The notes: a model not told the origin generated them from the letters alone. A stretch of DNA of 64,000 nucleotides from Paracoccaceae bacterium (GCA_020832445.1 JAFIEO010000077.1:1-64000); one strand, 5' to 3'. Counted from the first letter of the stretch, positions 15,689 to 26,003 are shown. Made by a program: numbers and translations.

Positions 15689-16456
15689 CTACTGGGCGGG
15701 CCTGCCCGCGTCAACAACCTTGCCGATGATCGGCCCCAGCAAAACACCCCAATCTGAACGCCGCAATCCGGGCGCATGCAGGCGTGACACGTTGCCGTCG
15801 ATATACAGCGCTTGCGGCATGTCCAGATGGTCGCGGAAAAAGCGTGCGAATTCAAACAGGTTCACAGGTGTGTTGGTAATTGCGAACACAGCGCGCCTGC
15901 CGTCTGATGACACCCCGATCCCGTTGCGGATTAAACGAGAGTCGCTGTCTTCAATAAAGCGCGGGTGGTATTGTCCGTCGATCACCAGCATCGGGCCGGA
16001 TTGGGTGGCTTGACGACATGGCAGCGGCGCTTGCGCGAATGCGCGGCTTTCGATCAGCGTGAAGCGGTCATCTTCGATACAGAAAACCCCATTGGGCAGC
16101 ATGCCGAAATTGCCCGGGCCCTCGGCGGTGACGATGCGCGCCAGTTCCGTGCCATCCTCGATATACAGCCCCACAGGGCGGCGGTCAGAATGATACATTC
16201 CGCCATTCATCGCGAAGGCCAGTTTCTTGCCCTCGCGCGACAGGGCTGCATCTATGGTTGTGAAATTTCCATAGACTTTGTCTTCATCCGCATACAGGAA
16301 CAGGCGCAGGTCATCTTGCACATCTGCGGTGCATATCGTGAAGCTGGCCCCCAGATAATCGGTGCGCGCACACTCTGCCATCGCAGCGGATGATCCTGCC
16401 GCCCATAGCGCCAGCGCGCCAAGTCCTGCTTTAATCGCGGTCCGCATCGTCTTCAT
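15689..16456 (-). CDS. Exported phosphodiester glycosidase-domain protein
   Basis: A 255-residue protein with a signal peptide ([20 protein letters not shown]) and the NAGPA/phosphodiester glycosidase fold signatures [34 protein letters not shown] and [11 protein letters not shown]. Members cleave N-acetylglucosamine-1-phosphodiester linkages in animals; bacterial homologues are exported and mostly uncharacterised. The ATG at 16456 lies inside the end of rbfA (26-base overlap); ATG at 16447 is an alternative. Insertion between rbfA and truB suggests cotranscription. Confidence 0.78.
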   Translation of the reverse strand: MKTMRTAIKAGLGALALWAAGSSAAMAECARTDYLGASFTICTADVQDDLRLFLYADEDKVYGNFTTIDAALSREGKKLAFAMNGGMYHSDRRPVGLYIEDGTELARIVTAEGPGNFGMLPNGVFCIEDDRFTLIESRAFAQAPLPCRQATQSGPMLVIDGQYHPRFIEDSDSRLIRNGIGVSSDGRRAVFAITNTPVNLFEFARFFRDHLDMPQALYIDGNVSRLHAPGLRRSDWGVLLGPIIGKVVDAGRPAQ

Positions 16457-16865
16457 GCTCGCCGGCGGCGACATCGCGCTGGACGCGCTCCTGCCCCAGC
16501 AGGCGGCGCGTGTCATCCATACGGTCAAAGGTTTCATCCAGCTTGAAGCGCAGGTCAGGGGCGTATTTCAGTGTCAGTTCCCGTCCGACCAGATGGCGCA
16601 ACTCTGCCTTGTTGCGCGCAAGCGCCTTCAGCGCGATCTGCTGGTCCTTGCCGCCCAATGGCATCACATAGGCCGTCGCAATCTTCAGATCCGTCGATGT
16701 GCGCACTTCGCTGACGGTGATCGGCATACGCGACAAATCCGGGTCATGCACATCACCACGCGCCAGAACGTCCGCCAGTGTGCGGCGGATCAACTCTGCC
16801 ACGCGAAGCTGACGTTGCGAAGGGCCTGTGCCCTGTTGGTAGCGTTTTACACTCATGCTGTTCAT
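16431..16865 (-). CDS. rbfA: 30S ribosome-binding factor
   Basis: Assists maturation of the 16S rRNA 5' end and 30S subunit assembly. 144 residues with the [20 protein letters not shown] terminus and the KH-like core through [19 protein letters not shown]. An acidic C-terminal tail ([10 protein letters not shown]) overlaps the next gene. Starts at 16865 and 16856 are both possible; neither has a clear ribosome binding site. Divergent from dapB. Confidence 0.93.
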   Translation of the reverse strand: MNSMSVKRYQQGTGPSQRQLRVAELIRRTLADVLARGDVHDPDLSRMPITVSEVRTSTDLKIATAYVMPLGGKDQQIALKALARNKAELRHLVGRELTLKYAPDLRFKLDETFDRMDDTRRLLGQERVQRDVAAGEHEDDADRD

Positions 16866-16962
16866 TTAGGTCAATCCGCGCCTGCGCGCAACGAGGCTTT
16901 GCCAAATTCCGCATCAACCGTTAGGAAGGCGCGAAACTGTGATCAAGGCAGGAGTGGGGCAC

Positions 16963-17763
16963 ATGGTCCGCATTGCGATAATGGGTGTTTCCGGGCGTAT
17001 GGGGCAAATGTTGCTGCGGCTGGTGGACGAAAGCGATCTTGCGGTGCTTTCGGCGGCAATCGAACGTCAGGGTCATGACTGGGTCGGTCAGGATCTGGGC
17101 GTTGTGCAGGGCGGGGCCACGCGCGGCGTGATTGTGACAGATGATCTGGCGCAGGCGCTGGAATGCTCGGACGCGATTGTGGATTTTACCGCGCCCGCGG
17201 TCTCGGTCGCGCTGGCACAACAGGCAGCCGCCGCAGGTGTCGCGCATGTCATTGGCACGACCGGCTTTGATGATGATGATCTGGCGGCCATTGCAAAGGC
17301 CAGCGCCACAGGTCGCATCATGCGCGCGGGCAATATGAGCCTTGGGGTTAACCTGTTGGTTAAGCTGACACAACAGATCGCACAGGCGCTGGACACAGAA
17401 TACGACATCGAGATCGTTGAGGCCCACCACCGCCACAAGGTCGATGCCCCGTCCGGCACAGCGCTGATGCTGGGCGAGGCTGCGGCGCGCGGGCGCGGGG
17501 TACTGCTGCCAGAAGTGGCCGACCGTGCGCGCGATGGCATAACCGGCCCGCGCGATGCAGGCGCAATCGGGTTTCATGCCATTCGCGGCGGTGACTATAT
17601 CGGGGAACATGACGTTATTTTTGCCGGTCCGGGCGAACGGATTGTGCTGCGTCATGTTGCATCTGACAGGGCGTTGTTTGCGCGCGGTGCCATTCGCGCG
17701 GCGATCTGGTTGCAGACCCAAAAGCCGGGTGAATATTCCATGCTTGACGTGCTGGGCCTGTAG
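16963..17763 (+). CDS. dapB: 4-hydroxy-tetrahydrodipicolinate reductase
   Basis: NAD(P)H-dependent step of diaminopimelate and lysine synthesis, supplying the peptidoglycan genes nearby. 266 residues; the nucleotide motif GVSGRMGQM is near the N terminus and the substrate motif [16 protein letters not shown] with the catalytic His/Lys lies near 150. The ATG follows GGAG by 10 bases; a GTG at 16939 would add eight residues. A hypothetical exported protein follows on the same strand. Confidence 0.95.
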   Translation: MVRIAIMGVSGRMGQMLLRLVDESDLAVLSAAIERQGHDWVGQDLGVVQGGATRGVIVTDDLAQALECSDAIVDFTAPAVSVALAQQAAAAGVAHVIGTTGFDDDDLAAIAKASATGRIMRAGNMSLGVNLLVKLTQQIAQALDTEYDIEIVEAHHRHKVDAPSGTALMLGEAAARGRGVLLPEVADRARDGITGPRDAGAIGFHAIRGGDYIGEHDVIFAGPGERIVLRHVASDRALFARGAIRAAIWLQTQKPGEYSMLDVLGL

Positions 17764-17886
17764 CAGGGCCGCATCCCTCAGCGGGTTTCCGCCGCTGTGC
17801 CAGCAGGGTGCGTGTGTTTTGAAACTCGCATGATCCGGCCTGCGTATCTTTGCGTAATACAGTTGCAAAGACACCGGAGGATCGCA

Positions 17887-18243
17887 ATGAAAACCCTGAT
17901 TGTTTTGCTGGTCGCAATGCTGGCTGTCACCCCCCTTACCGCCAAGGCGGAGTTCGAACCTGTGCGCGATGAAAGCACGTTCCGCAGCCTTGTGGAAGGG
18001 CGCGAACTGGCCCGGTTCGGCGTGCGGTTGCAAGTGCTGCCACAAGGCCAGATCACAGGGCGCGGGTTCGGCATGCGCGTGGGCGGCATGTGGGAATGGC
18101 GCGACGGTTTTTTCTGCCGCACGCTTGAATTTGGCAGCTCTGGCGATCCGTATAATTGCCAGTTGGTGCTGCGCGACGGAAACACACTGCGCTTCATTTC
18201 CGATCAGGGGCAGGGGGATTACGCCGATCTGCGGTTGCGTTAG
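17887..18243 (+). CDS. Exported hypothetical protein, 118 residues
   Basis: Starts MKTLIVLLVAMLAVTPLTAKA, a clear signal peptide, and has a GGAGG Shine-Dalgarno sequence 6 bases before the ATG. The mature protein has two cysteines (FFCRTLEF and DPYNCQLV), probably a disulfide, and an alternating hydrophobic pattern suggesting a small beta-barrel domain. I do not recognise a family. It lies between dapB and murB on the same strand. Confidence 0.72.
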   Translation: MKTLIVLLVAMLAVTPLTAKAEFEPVRDESTFRSLVEGRELARFGVRLQVLPQGQITGRGFGMRVGGMWEWRDGFFCRTLEFGSSGDPYNCQLVLRDGNTLRFISDQGQGDYADLRLR

Positions 18244-18302
18244 GATGGGGCCTTGGGGCCTGCCCCCTCGACAAACTCCACATTCCTGCCTAATTCAACA
18301 TC

Positions 18303-19277
18303 ATGACACCTGACATGATCCCCGTGCGTGGCACGTTGACCGCGCAAAAACCGCTGGATACCCTGACATGGCTGCGCGTGGGCGGGCCTGCGGACTGGTT
18401 GTTCCAGCCCGCCGATGAAGATGACCTGTGTGATTTTCTGCGCCAGCTTGATCCTGCCATTCCGGTTTTTCCCATGGGCGTGGGGTCAAACCTGATTGTG
18501 CGCGATGGCGGTATCCGTGCTGTCGTCATCCGGCTTGGGCGCGGGTTCAACAGCATTGATGCAGGTGACACCGTCACCGCCGGGGCCGCCGCGCTGGATG
18601 CGCATGTTGCGCGCAAATCAGCAGATGCAGGGCGCGACCTGACCTTTTTGCGCACCATTCCGGGCAGTATCGGGGGCGCTGTGCGGATGAATGCGGGGTG
18701 CTACGGCACTTATGTTGCCGATCGCCTGATTGATGTCACTGCCATCGACCGCGCAGGCCAGCGCCATGTTTTGCCCGCAGCCGCGCTGAAGCTGGACTAC
18801 CGGCAGTCTGATTTGCCGGATGGCATGGTTATTACGCAGGCACGGTTTGATGCACCCGCCGCCGACCCCGACATGTTGCATGCACGCATGGCCGACCAGC
18901 TTGCCCGCCGTGACGCGACGCAGCCCACCAAGGACCGCAGCGCGGGATCGACATTCCGCAATCCCGCTGGTTTCAGCTCCACAGGGCGCGCGGATGATGT
19001 GCACGACCTGAAGGCATGGAAGGTCATCGAGGATGCAGGTTTGCGCGGGGCACGCATGGGGGGCGCGCAGATGTCACCCAAACATCCCAACTTTTTGATC
19101 AACGCCAGCAGCGCAACTGCCGCCGAATTGGAAGGATTGGGTGAAGAAGTGCGAAAAAGGGTTTTGCAAGCGCGTGGTATTTCGCTACACTGGGAAATCA
19201 TGAGGGTTGGCGACAGCTTGCCCGACATGGATCTGCCGCCGGTTGAACTTATAGCTGGCGCAGTGACAACACAATAA
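18303..19277 (+). CDS. murB: UDP-N-acetylenolpyruvoylglucosamine reductase
   Basis: FAD enzyme that reduces UDP-GlcNAc-enolpyruvate to UDP-MurNAc in peptidoglycan synthesis. 324 residues, the short type common in alphaproteobacteria. Seen: [11 protein letters not shown], the FAD-binding [29 protein letters not shown], the catalytic-Ser segment [11 protein letters not shown], and the C-terminal [11 protein letters not shown]. It is the first division/wall gene of the cluster here; murC and murG are not just upstream. Confidence 0.95.
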   Translation: MTPDMIPVRGTLTAQKPLDTLTWLRVGGPADWLFQPADEDDLCDFLRQLDPAIPVFPMGVGSNLIVRDGGIRAVVIRLGRGFNSIDAGDTVTAGAAALDAHVARKSADAGRDLTFLRTIPGSIGGAVRMNAGCYGTYVADRLIDVTAIDRAGQRHVLPAAALKLDYRQSDLPDGMVITQARFDAPAADPDMLHARMADQLARRDATQPTKDRSAGSTFRNPAGFSSTGRADDVHDLKAWKVIEDAGLRGARMGGAQMSPKHPNFLINASSATAAELEGLGEEVRKRVLQARGISLHWEIMRVGDSLPDMDLPPVELIAGAVTTQ

Positions 19278-19329
19278 ACACCCCGAAAATGGGGCAAGAA
19301 GGGCCAAAAATGGCCCAGAGGCAGTGGGA

Positions 19330-20250
19330 ATGGGCATGTCGAGCAGGGCAGCCCCCCGGATATGTGTTCTGAAAGGCGGACTCTCGGCTGAGCGCGAGGT
19401 GTCGCTATCTACAGGGCATGAATGCGCGCAGGCGCTGCGGGTGGCGGGATATGAAGTGATCGAACTGGATGCGCGCGGTGATGTGGCGCAGCGTCTGGTC
19501 GATATTTCACCTGATATCGTGTTCAACGCGCTTCATGGCCGCTTTGGCGAAGATGGCAGCGTGCAGGGCATTCTGGAATGGTTGCGCATTCCTTATACCC
19601 ATTCCGGTGTGCTTGCGTCGGCGCTTGCAATGGACAAGGAACGCGCGAAAGCTGCGTTCATGTCTGCCGGTCTGCCGGTCCTGCCCAGCCTGATCGCGCT
19701 GAAAGAAGATGCAATGGCGCGGCACTTGATGGAGCCGCCCTATGTGGTCAAACCCAATAATGAAGGGTCCAGCGTCGGCGTCTATCTGGTCAATGATGGT
19801 GCAAACACACCCCCGCAGCTTGGGCCAGAGATGCCCGCGCATGTCATGGTCGAGGCTTTCGCGCCGGGCCGCGAGTTGACCACCACAGTGATGGGTGACC
19901 GCGCATTGACGGTCACGGATATCGTGACCGATGGCTGGTATGATTATGATGCGAAATACCGCCCCGGCGGGTCGCGTCATGTTCTGCCCGCCGATATTCC
20001 CGCCGAAATACATGCCGCCTGTCTGGATTACGCATTGCGCGCCCATCAGGTTCTTGGGTGTCGCGGGCTGACCCGCACGGATTTTCGCTGGGATGAAGGG
20101 CGCGGCCTTGACGGGTTGATCTTGCTGGAGTTGAACACACAGCCCGGCATGACGCCCACATCGCTGGTGCCTGAACAGGCCGCCCATTGCGGTATCGGTT
20201 TTCCCGACCTGTGCCGCTGGATGATCGAGGATGCGTCATGCGACCGGTAG
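19330..20250 (+). CDS. ddl: D-alanine--D-alanine ligase
   Basis: ATP-grasp enzyme making the D-Ala-D-Ala ends of peptidoglycan precursors. 306 residues; seen are LKGGLSAEREVSLSTG, the FNALHGRFGEDG segment, the ATP-grasp core YVVKPNNEGSSVGVYLV, and the metal/phosphate-binding LLELNTQPGMTPTSLVP. ATG at 19330 is chosen for an AGAGG 8 bases upstream; ATG at 19336 is equally plausible. It overlaps ftsQ by 13 bases. Confidence 0.94.
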   Translation: MGMSSRAAPRICVLKGGLSAEREVSLSTGHECAQALRVAGYEVIELDARGDVAQRLVDISPDIVFNALHGRFGEDGSVQGILEWLRIPYTHSGVLASALAMDKERAKAAFMSAGLPVLPSLIALKEDAMARHLMEPPYVVKPNNEGSSVGVYLVNDGANTPPQLGPEMPAHVMVEAFAPGRELTTTVMGDRALTVTDIVTDGWYDYDAKYRPGGSRHVLPADIPAEIHAACLDYALRAHQVLGCRGLTRTDFRWDEGRGLDGLILLELNTQPGMTPTSLVPEQAAHCGIGFPDLCRWMIEDASCDR

Positions 20251-21557
20251 GCCCTTTTGACCGCGACCGCGATGACGGCCTGTCCAGCCATCATGTTGAC
20301 GCCCATGACGGGGATGCACCGCTTTCGGCATTATCGCCGGAAATGAGCTTCTGGGACCATTTGGGCGCAACTCGTGCGGATGAATATGCGCAAGATGACA
20401 TTCTGACCGGAATCCCCCTGCCGGATGTGCCAGCCACGGCACCTGTGGCGCTTTCGGCGGTGGATATGGCGCCGCCACAGTCCATGCCCCAGCATGGGTT
20501 TACCCGCCTGGACGATACATTGCGCGCGCGCGAAGCTGTCGCCCCACCCCATGACAACACAAGAATGCGCGACCTTCCGGCGGATAAGCGCACGGGGGCA
20601 ATGGGGCGTGACGCGGCGCAGATGGACCGGCCTGTGCAGGCTGGGCCGCCACAAGTTCCGCGCGCCCATGCCCGCGCCTATGGTCCGGCGCAACGATCGC
20701 GGCGCAAATCACATCTGCCCAGCCGCTTTTCCTATCGCATCCAACGGGTCTGGCTAACACCGATATACCGCCGCGCCATCAAGATCGGCCTGCCAATTGT
20801 CGCCTGTGTGGCCGCGCTGGCCGTGACGCTGGCCAGCGAGGACCGCCGCATGGCCATGACTGCGCAGGCAGAAGCACTTTATTCGGCCTTTGTGGACCGG
20901 CCTGATTTCATGGTGACCGAACTGCGCTTGCCGGAACTGGCCCCCGAACTGGACGAGGCAATCCGCGCCGCAATCAGCCCGGAATTGCCACAGTCGTCCT
21001 GGCGGCTGGATCTGGATGAATTGCGTGACCGTGTGGAGTTGCTGGATGCCATTCTGGTCGCGGATCTGCGGCTTTTGTCCGACGGTGTTTTATCCGTTTC
21101 GGTGACTGAACGGGTGCCTGTCATTTTGTTCCGGACCGCCGAAGGTCTGGAAGTGCTGGACATAGAGGGCATGCGCATAGGCTTTGCGCCCGATCGGAAC
21201 GCGCTGCCCGACCTGCCCGTGATTTCGGGCGAAGGTGGTGGGGCACATGTCCGCGAAGCGCTGGATCTGTTTGATGCCGCGTCCCCCTTGGGTGCGCGCA
21301 TGCGCGGCCTTGTGCGGGTTGGTGAACGGCGCTGGGATGTGGTTCTGGACCGCGAACAACGCATCAAACTGCCTGAAACCGGCGCAATTGCTGCGCTGGA
21401 ACATGTCATCGCGCTGGAACAGGCGCAGGATTTGCTGGCGCGCGACCTGATCGCGGCTGACATGCGCAATCCCGCGCGACCAGTTTTACAAATAAGTGAG
21501 GGCGCGATGGAAACGATCCGCGCCATACGCTCTCAAAATACGGAGGCATTGCAGTAA
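20238..21557 (+). CDS. ftsQ: Cell division protein FtsQ with a long cytoplasmic N-terminal extension
   Basis: Bitopic divisome protein linking FtsA/FtsK to FtsL/FtsB at midcell. 439 residues. A basic stretch (AQRSRRKSHLPSRFSYRIQR, 151-170) precedes the single membrane helix at about 182-199; the POTRA-like and beta domains follow in the periplasm. About 150 residues before this are low in hydrophobics and rich in Asp, Pro and Ala, much longer than usual. The ATG overlaps ddl by 13 bases. The stop shares one base with the ftsA ATG. Confidence 0.9.
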   Translation: MRPVGPFDRDRDDGLSSHHVDAHDGDAPLSALSPEMSFWDHLGATRADEYAQDDILTGIPLPDVPATAPVALSAVDMAPPQSMPQHGFTRLDDTLRAREAVAPPHDNTRMRDLPADKRTGAMGRDAAQMDRPVQAGPPQVPRAHARAYGPAQRSRRKSHLPSRFSYRIQRVWLTPIYRRAIKIGLPIVACVAALAVTLASEDRRMAMTAQAEALYSAFVDRPDFMVTELRLPELAPELDEAIRAAISPELPQSSWRLDLDELRDRVELLDAILVADLRLLSDGVLSVSVTERVPVILFRTAEGLEVLDIEGMRIGFAPDRNALPDLPVISGEGGGAHVREALDLFDAASPLGARMRGLVRVGERRWDVVLDREQRIKLPETGAIAALEHVIALEQAQDLLARDLIAADMRNPARPVLQISEGAMETIRAIRSQNTEALQ

Positions 21558-22891
21558 TGATCGATCCCTACTCTTCGCAACGGGCGATGCGGCAGATGCG
21601 CCGTGCAGCGATGCAACGCGGTGTTGTCGCCGTTCTGGATATCGGCACCTATAAGGTCGCCGCCCTTGTTCTGAAGGTCGACCCGATGGGGCCGGAACCC
21701 AAGGCCGCAAGCATTGGCAATCTGGGGGGGCAGGCGGGGTTTCGCGTGATCGGTGCGGGCACAACGCGCTCGCGCGGGGTGCGTCTGGGTGAAATCGCGG
21801 CAATGACCGAAACCGAAACCGCGCTGCGCACTGCATTGCAGGCCGCCCAGAAAATGGCGCAGACCCGCGTTGATCATGTGATCGTTTGCGTGTCCGGCGG
21901 CGCAATCCGGTCCTATGGGCTTGCGGGCGAGGTCGATGTCGAGGGCAACACCGTCGTTGAAAATGACATCTCGCGGGTGATGGCTGCGTGTGATGTGCCC
22001 GATTTCGGGGTCGGGCGGGATGTCCTGCATGCACAGCCCATCAATTTCGCGCTGGACCACCGCACTGGCCTGTCGGACCCGCGCGGCCAGATCGGCCAGC
22101 AACTGGCCTGTGACATGCATATGGTGACGATTGATACATCGCTTGTGCAAAATATCTGCAACTGCCTGAAACGCTGTGATGTGGAACTGGCAGGCATTGC
22201 CGCCAGTGGCTACGCCAGCGGGATGGCCGCGCTGGTCGAGGATGAAAAAGAACTGGGGGCGGCCTGTATCGATCTGGGTGCAGGCACATCAGGTGTGTCC
22301 ATCTTTATCAAGAAGCACATGATCTTTACCGACACTGTGCGTCTGGGCGGCGCGCATGTGACACTTGACATCGCCAAGGGCCTGCAAGTGGACATGACCA
22401 CTGCCGAACGTATCAAGACTGTGCATGGCGGGGTGCAGGCCACATCCATGGATGACCGCGAAATGATCGAGATTGGCGGCAATTCCGGTGATTGGGAAAA
22501 AGACCGCCGCACCGTCAGCCGCGCCGAGCTGATTGGCATCATGCGCCCGCGGATCGAAGAAATTCTGGAAGATGTCCGCGCGCGGCTGGATGCGGCAGGG
22601 TTTGGCTACCTGCCCAGCCAGCAGGTTGTCCTGACAGGGGGCGGCGCACAAATTCCGGGCATTGACGGACTGGCTGCACGGATCTTCGGCCAGCAGGTGC
22701 GTCTGGGGCGTCCGGTGCGCGTGCGCGGTCTTCCACAAGCCGCGTCCGGCCCTGCATTTTCCGGTTCGGTGGGGCTAAGCTTGTTGGCGACCAGCCCACA
22801 GGATGAATGGTGGGATTTCGATTTACCGACCCAAAGCTACCCGGCACGGTCCCTGCGACGCGCTGTGAAGTGGTTCAAGGACAACTGGTAG
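21557..22891 (+). CDS. ftsA: Cell division protein FtsA
   Basis: Actin-like ATPase that tethers FtsZ to the membrane. 444 residues; the phosphate-1 motif VLDIGTYKVAA is near 25, CIDLGAGTSGVSIF near 240 is phosphate 2, and VVLTGGGAQIPG near 360 the adenosine motif. A C-terminal amphipathic RSLRRAVKWFKDNW is the membrane-targeting helix. It starts at a TAATG junction with ftsQ, so the pair is translationally coupled. Confidence 0.95.
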   Translation: MIDPYSSQRAMRQMRRAAMQRGVVAVLDIGTYKVAALVLKVDPMGPEPKAASIGNLGGQAGFRVIGAGTTRSRGVRLGEIAAMTETETALRTALQAAQKMAQTRVDHVIVCVSGGAIRSYGLAGEVDVEGNTVVENDISRVMAACDVPDFGVGRDVLHAQPINFALDHRTGLSDPRGQIGQQLACDMHMVTIDTSLVQNICNCLKRCDVELAGIAASGYASGMAALVEDEKELGAACIDLGAGTSGVSIFIKKHMIFTDTVRLGGAHVTLDIAKGLQVDMTTAERIKTVHGGVQATSMDDREMIEIGGNSGDWEKDRRTVSRAELIGIMRPRIEEILEDVRARLDAAGFGYLPSQQVVLTGGGAQIPGIDGLAARIFGQQVRLGRPVRVRGLPQAASGPAFSGSVGLSLLATSPQDEWWDFDLPTQSYPARSLRRAVKWFKDNW

Positions 22892-23073
22892 GCGCTATAT
22901 GTGTCGTGTTTGTGGAAATGCAGCGAATCAGAATGAAAAAATTGCCATATTTGGTGCGGAAATGTGACTTTTTTAATGACCTAGAGGCCGAAGCACTGTA
23001 GATTCAAGCAAAACCAGCACCCTGACGCGGGACATTGGCGGGCAGGGTTCGGAAAAAACGAGGCGGAGTGATC

Positions 23074-24849
23074 ATGGCATTGAATTTTGTAGAAGCTGAT
23101 ACCCATCAGGAACTGGCCCCCAGAATTACCGTGTTCGGTGTGGGTGGCGCAGGTGGGAATGCGGTCAATAACATGATCGACAAACAGTTGGAGGGGGTCG
23201 ACTTTGTCGTCGCCAATACCGACGCGCAGGCGCTTCAGCAAAGCAAGGCGCCGGGCCGTATTCAGATGGGTGTCAAGATTACCGAAGGGCTGGGCGCTGG
23301 CGCGCGGCCTTCGGTCGGTTGCGCCGCCGCGGAAGAAACCATCGAGGAAATCATCGACCATCTTGCAGGGTCGCATATGTGCTTTATCACCGCTGGCATG
23401 GGCGGCGGCACCGGCACAGGTGCGGCGCCGATCATCGCGCAGGCCGCGCGTGAACTGGGTGTCCTGACCGTTGGCGTGGTGACCAAGCCCTTCCAGTTTG
23501 AAGGTGCCAAGCGCATGCGTCAGGCCGAAGAAGGTGTCGAGGCGCTGCAAAAGGTTGTCGATACGCTGATCATCATTCCGAACCAGAACCTGTTCCGGCT
23601 GGCGAATGAGAAAACCACCTTCACCGAAGCCTTCGCCATGGCGGATGACGTGCTGTATCAGGGCGTCAAGGGCGTGACGGACCTGATGGTGCGCCCCGGC
23701 CTGATCAACCTGGACTTTGCCGATGTTCGCGCCGTGATGGACGAAATGGGCAAAGCCATGATGGGAACGGGCGAGGCGACAGGCGAAGATCGCGCCGTTC
23801 AGGCCGCAGAAAAAGCGATTGCCAACCCGCTGCTGGACGAAATCAGCCTGCATGGGGCACGCGGTGTGTTGATCAACATCACCGGTGGCTATGACCTGAC
23901 ATTGTTCGAACTGGACGAAGCCGCAAACCGCATTCGCGAAAAGGTCGACCCGGAGGCGAACATCATCGTCGGCTCCACGCTGGACCCTGCAATGGAAGGC
24001 GCATTGCGTGTGTCGGTTGTGGCAACTGGTATTGATGCGGTGCAAAATACCCAAGCTGAAGACCTGCCGCGCCGCAGCCTGTCGACGCCGGTTCCTGCGC
24101 CTGAACGCGCAGCACGCCCAAGCGAACCTGCGCCACAACCAGTTGAACAGCAGCCTGCACCGATGAGCGCGCAGGCCCCTGCACATCCGCAACCGCAGCA
24201 TTACCAGCCCCAGCATCAGCCGCAATACCAGCCACAGCGTATGGAAAGCCCCGCTGCCCGTTCCGAGCCCGAGCAGCAGAACCTGTTCGCGCGGGAAGCT
24301 GCGCGCCCTGCGAACCCGGAACCTGCACAAGCCCCGCGCTACGAGCAGCACAACCCATACCCGCAGGATATGGCACCCCAGCATCCACATCATGCGGCGC
24401 ATGACAGACGTGACGCGCAACATTATAATGAACAGATGCATGACGACGGGTTTGACATCGACTCCGTCTTTGATAATGGTCAGAACAACCATCCTTCTGC
24501 CCAGTTCACCGCCCCGCGCCGCCCGACACCGGGCACCCCCTCGCCAGAAACGCTGGCGCGTTTGCAGCGTGCCGTTCAAAAGGGACCGGAGCATGGGGGC
24601 GCACCGCGTGCACGCCCTGTTGCGCCATCAGCCCCCGCCGCGCCTGCACCAGAGGCAGACCGTGGCGGATCGCGTTTCGGGATCGGGTCGCTGATCAGCC
24701 GTATGGCCGGGCATGGAAATGAAGGTGCGGCCACCAATGCACAGCGCCGTGTCTCTCCGCCGATGCATCAGTATGATGAAGAGCAAGCACCATCGGCATC
24801 TGACGAAAGAATTGAAATTCCGGCATTCCTGCGTCGTCAGGCGAATTAA
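23074..24849 (+). CDS. ftsZ: Cell division protein FtsZ with a long C-terminal linker
   Basis: Tubulin-like GTPase that builds the division ring. 591 residues. The globular domain spans about 1-320, with [13 protein letters not shown] and the tubulin signature [14 protein letters not shown] low-complexity linker rich in Pro, Gln, Ala and His follows for roughly 240 residues, ending in a conserved tail [13 protein letters not shown] that binds FtsA and others. Long linkers are usual in alphaproteobacteria. The ATG has GGAG 8 bases upstream. A 182-base gap to ftsA may hold its own promoter, and a terminator follows. Confidence 0.97.
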   Translation: MALNFVEADTHQELAPRITVFGVGGAGGNAVNNMIDKQLEGVDFVVANTDAQALQQSKAPGRIQMGVKITEGLGAGARPSVGCAAAEETIEEIIDHLAGSHMCFITAGMGGGTGTGAAPIIAQAARELGVLTVGVVTKPFQFEGAKRMRQAEEGVEALQKVVDTLIIIPNQNLFRLANEKTTFTEAFAMADDVLYQGVKGVTDLMVRPGLINLDFADVRAVMDEMGKAMMGTGEATGEDRAVQAAEKAIANPLLDEISLHGARGVLINITGGYDLTLFELDEAANRIREKVDPEANIIVGSTLDPAMEGALRVSVVATGIDAVQNTQAEDLPRRSLSTPVPAPERAARPSEPAPQPVEQQPAPMSAQAPAHPQPQHYQPQHQPQYQPQRMESPAARSEPEQQNLFAREAARPANPEPAQAPRYEQHNPYPQDMAPQHPHHAAHDRRDAQHYNEQMHDDGFDIDSVFDNGQNNHPSAQFTAPRRPTPGTPSPETLARLQRAVQKGPEHGGAPRARPVAPSAPAAPAPEADRGGSRFGIGSLISRMAGHGNEGAATNAQRRVSPPMHQYDEEQAPSASDERIEIPAFLRRQAN

Positions 24850-24880
24850 TCCGGTAACGTCTTAGTCAGTGTGTTTTTGA

Positions 24881-24906
24881 AAAGGCCGGCATTGCCGGCC
24901 TTTTTC
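24881..24906 (+). terminator. Rho-independent terminator after ftsZ
   Basis: Stem AAAGGCCGGC / GCCGGCCTTT with loop ATT and a T-run (24901-24905), 32 bases after the ftsZ stop. It separates the division operon from lpxC. Confidence 0.88.
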
Positions 24907-25082
24907 TTGTTTAAAAACAGTGTGATAAACGCGCCTATTTTAAATCTACAGGAACCCGCCGAAAGTAGCGGGGATTGTTACAAAGGGTCACAATCTGTGA
25001 ATTGCACCTTTGGCACCCTAGGGGTTAGTTAAGGGCAAGCATTGTTAAGGTGCAATAAATTGCGGAAAGAGTGGCGGACAGT

Positions 25083-26003
25083 ATGCAACAAACGATAGCG
25101 AACCAAATCAGTATCGCTGGAACAGGGCTTCATAGCGGGGCGCCTGTGCGTTTGAATTTATGCCCCGCAGGTGCGGATCACGGCCTTCAGTTCGTTCGTG
25201 TGGATATCACACAAGGTGATAATGTCATCGCGGTCGGGCCGGAAAACTGGGTCGAGGCCAGCCTGTGCACGGTACTGCGCAATGATGCCGGTGCAAGTGT
25301 CAGCACAATCGAGCATTTGATGGCCGCGCTGCATGGCTGTGGTGTTCACAATTTGCGTATTGAAATTGACGGCCCTGAAGTGCCCATTCTGGATGGCAGC
25401 GCCGCGCCATTCGTTGCGCGCATTCTGGCCGCAGGTCTGGCGCAGTGCGATGCGCCGGTTCGGGTTCTGCGCGTCTTGCGCCCCGTGAGTGTGGAACGCG
25501 ATGGCGCGCGTGCCAGCCTGTCGCCTGCTGACGGTCTGGAACTGGCATTCGAGATTGATTTTGCCGACAAGGCGATCGGTCATCAAAGCCGGTCACTGGA
25601 AATGTATAATGGTGCATTTTTGCGCGAACTTAGCGATTGCCGCACATTTTGCATGCGTGCAGATGTCGAAGTGATGCAGGCCAACGGTCTGGCGCTTGGC
25701 GGCACATTGGACAACGCTGTTGTTTTCGACGGCGGCACCGTTCTGACACCGGGTGGTTTGCGCCGCGCGGATGAACCGGTGCGCCACAAGATGCTGGATG
25801 CAATGGGTGATCTGTATGTGGCCGGCCATTCCATCATAGGTCGCTATGAAGGCGTGAAAGCGGGACATGCGCTTACGGGTCAGTTGCTTCAGACGCTGTT
25901 TTCTGACCCCGAAAACTACGAAATTGTCCCTTGCGAGGCGCATAATATCGCGCGTCTGCCCGGTGCAAACCTGAGTATCAAGGATATGCAGTTATCTGCA
26001 TGA
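25083..26003 (+). CDS. lpxC: UDP-3-O-acyl-N-acetylglucosamine deacetylase
   Basis: Zinc amidase catalysing the committed step of lipid A synthesis. 306 residues from the ATG at 25083; a GTG at 25071 would add four. Zinc ligands are His78 (TIEHLMAALHGCG) and the His/Asp of HKMLDAMGD; the C-terminal catalytic His is in KAGHALTGQL. The length matches the family. A 233-base upstream gap after the ftsZ terminator presumably carries its promoter; none is clear to me. Confidence 0.96.
   Translation: MQQTIANQISIAGTGLHSGAPVRLNLCPAGADHGLQFVRVDITQGDNVIAVGPENWVEASLCTVLRNDAGASVSTIEHLMAALHGCGVHNLRIEIDGPEVPILDGSAAPFVARILAAGLAQCDAPVRVLRVLRPVSVERDGARASLSPADGLELAFEIDFADKAIGHQSRSLEMYNGAFLRELSDCRTFCMRADVEVMQANGLALGGTLDNAVVFDGGTVLTPGGLRRADEPVRHKMLDAMGDLYVAGHSIIGRYEGVKAGHALTGQLLQTLFSDPENYEIVPCEAHNIARLPGANLSIKDMQLSA

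Noticed and set aside
19290-19373. 27-codon frame between murB and ddl
   Set aside because: It runs through the hairpins into ddl, has no ribosome binding site and reads as unlikely protein.
22981-24594. Long open frame antisense to ftsZ
   Set aside because: It is Arg/Cys/His-rich, without motifs or a ribosome site, and mirrors a high-GC coding strand; ftsZ explains the region.
23074-24849. Proline/glutamine-rich part of ftsZ as a foreign insertion
   Set aside because: Long, low-complexity FtsZ linkers are normal in alphaproteobacteria and the conserved C-terminal tail follows in frame.
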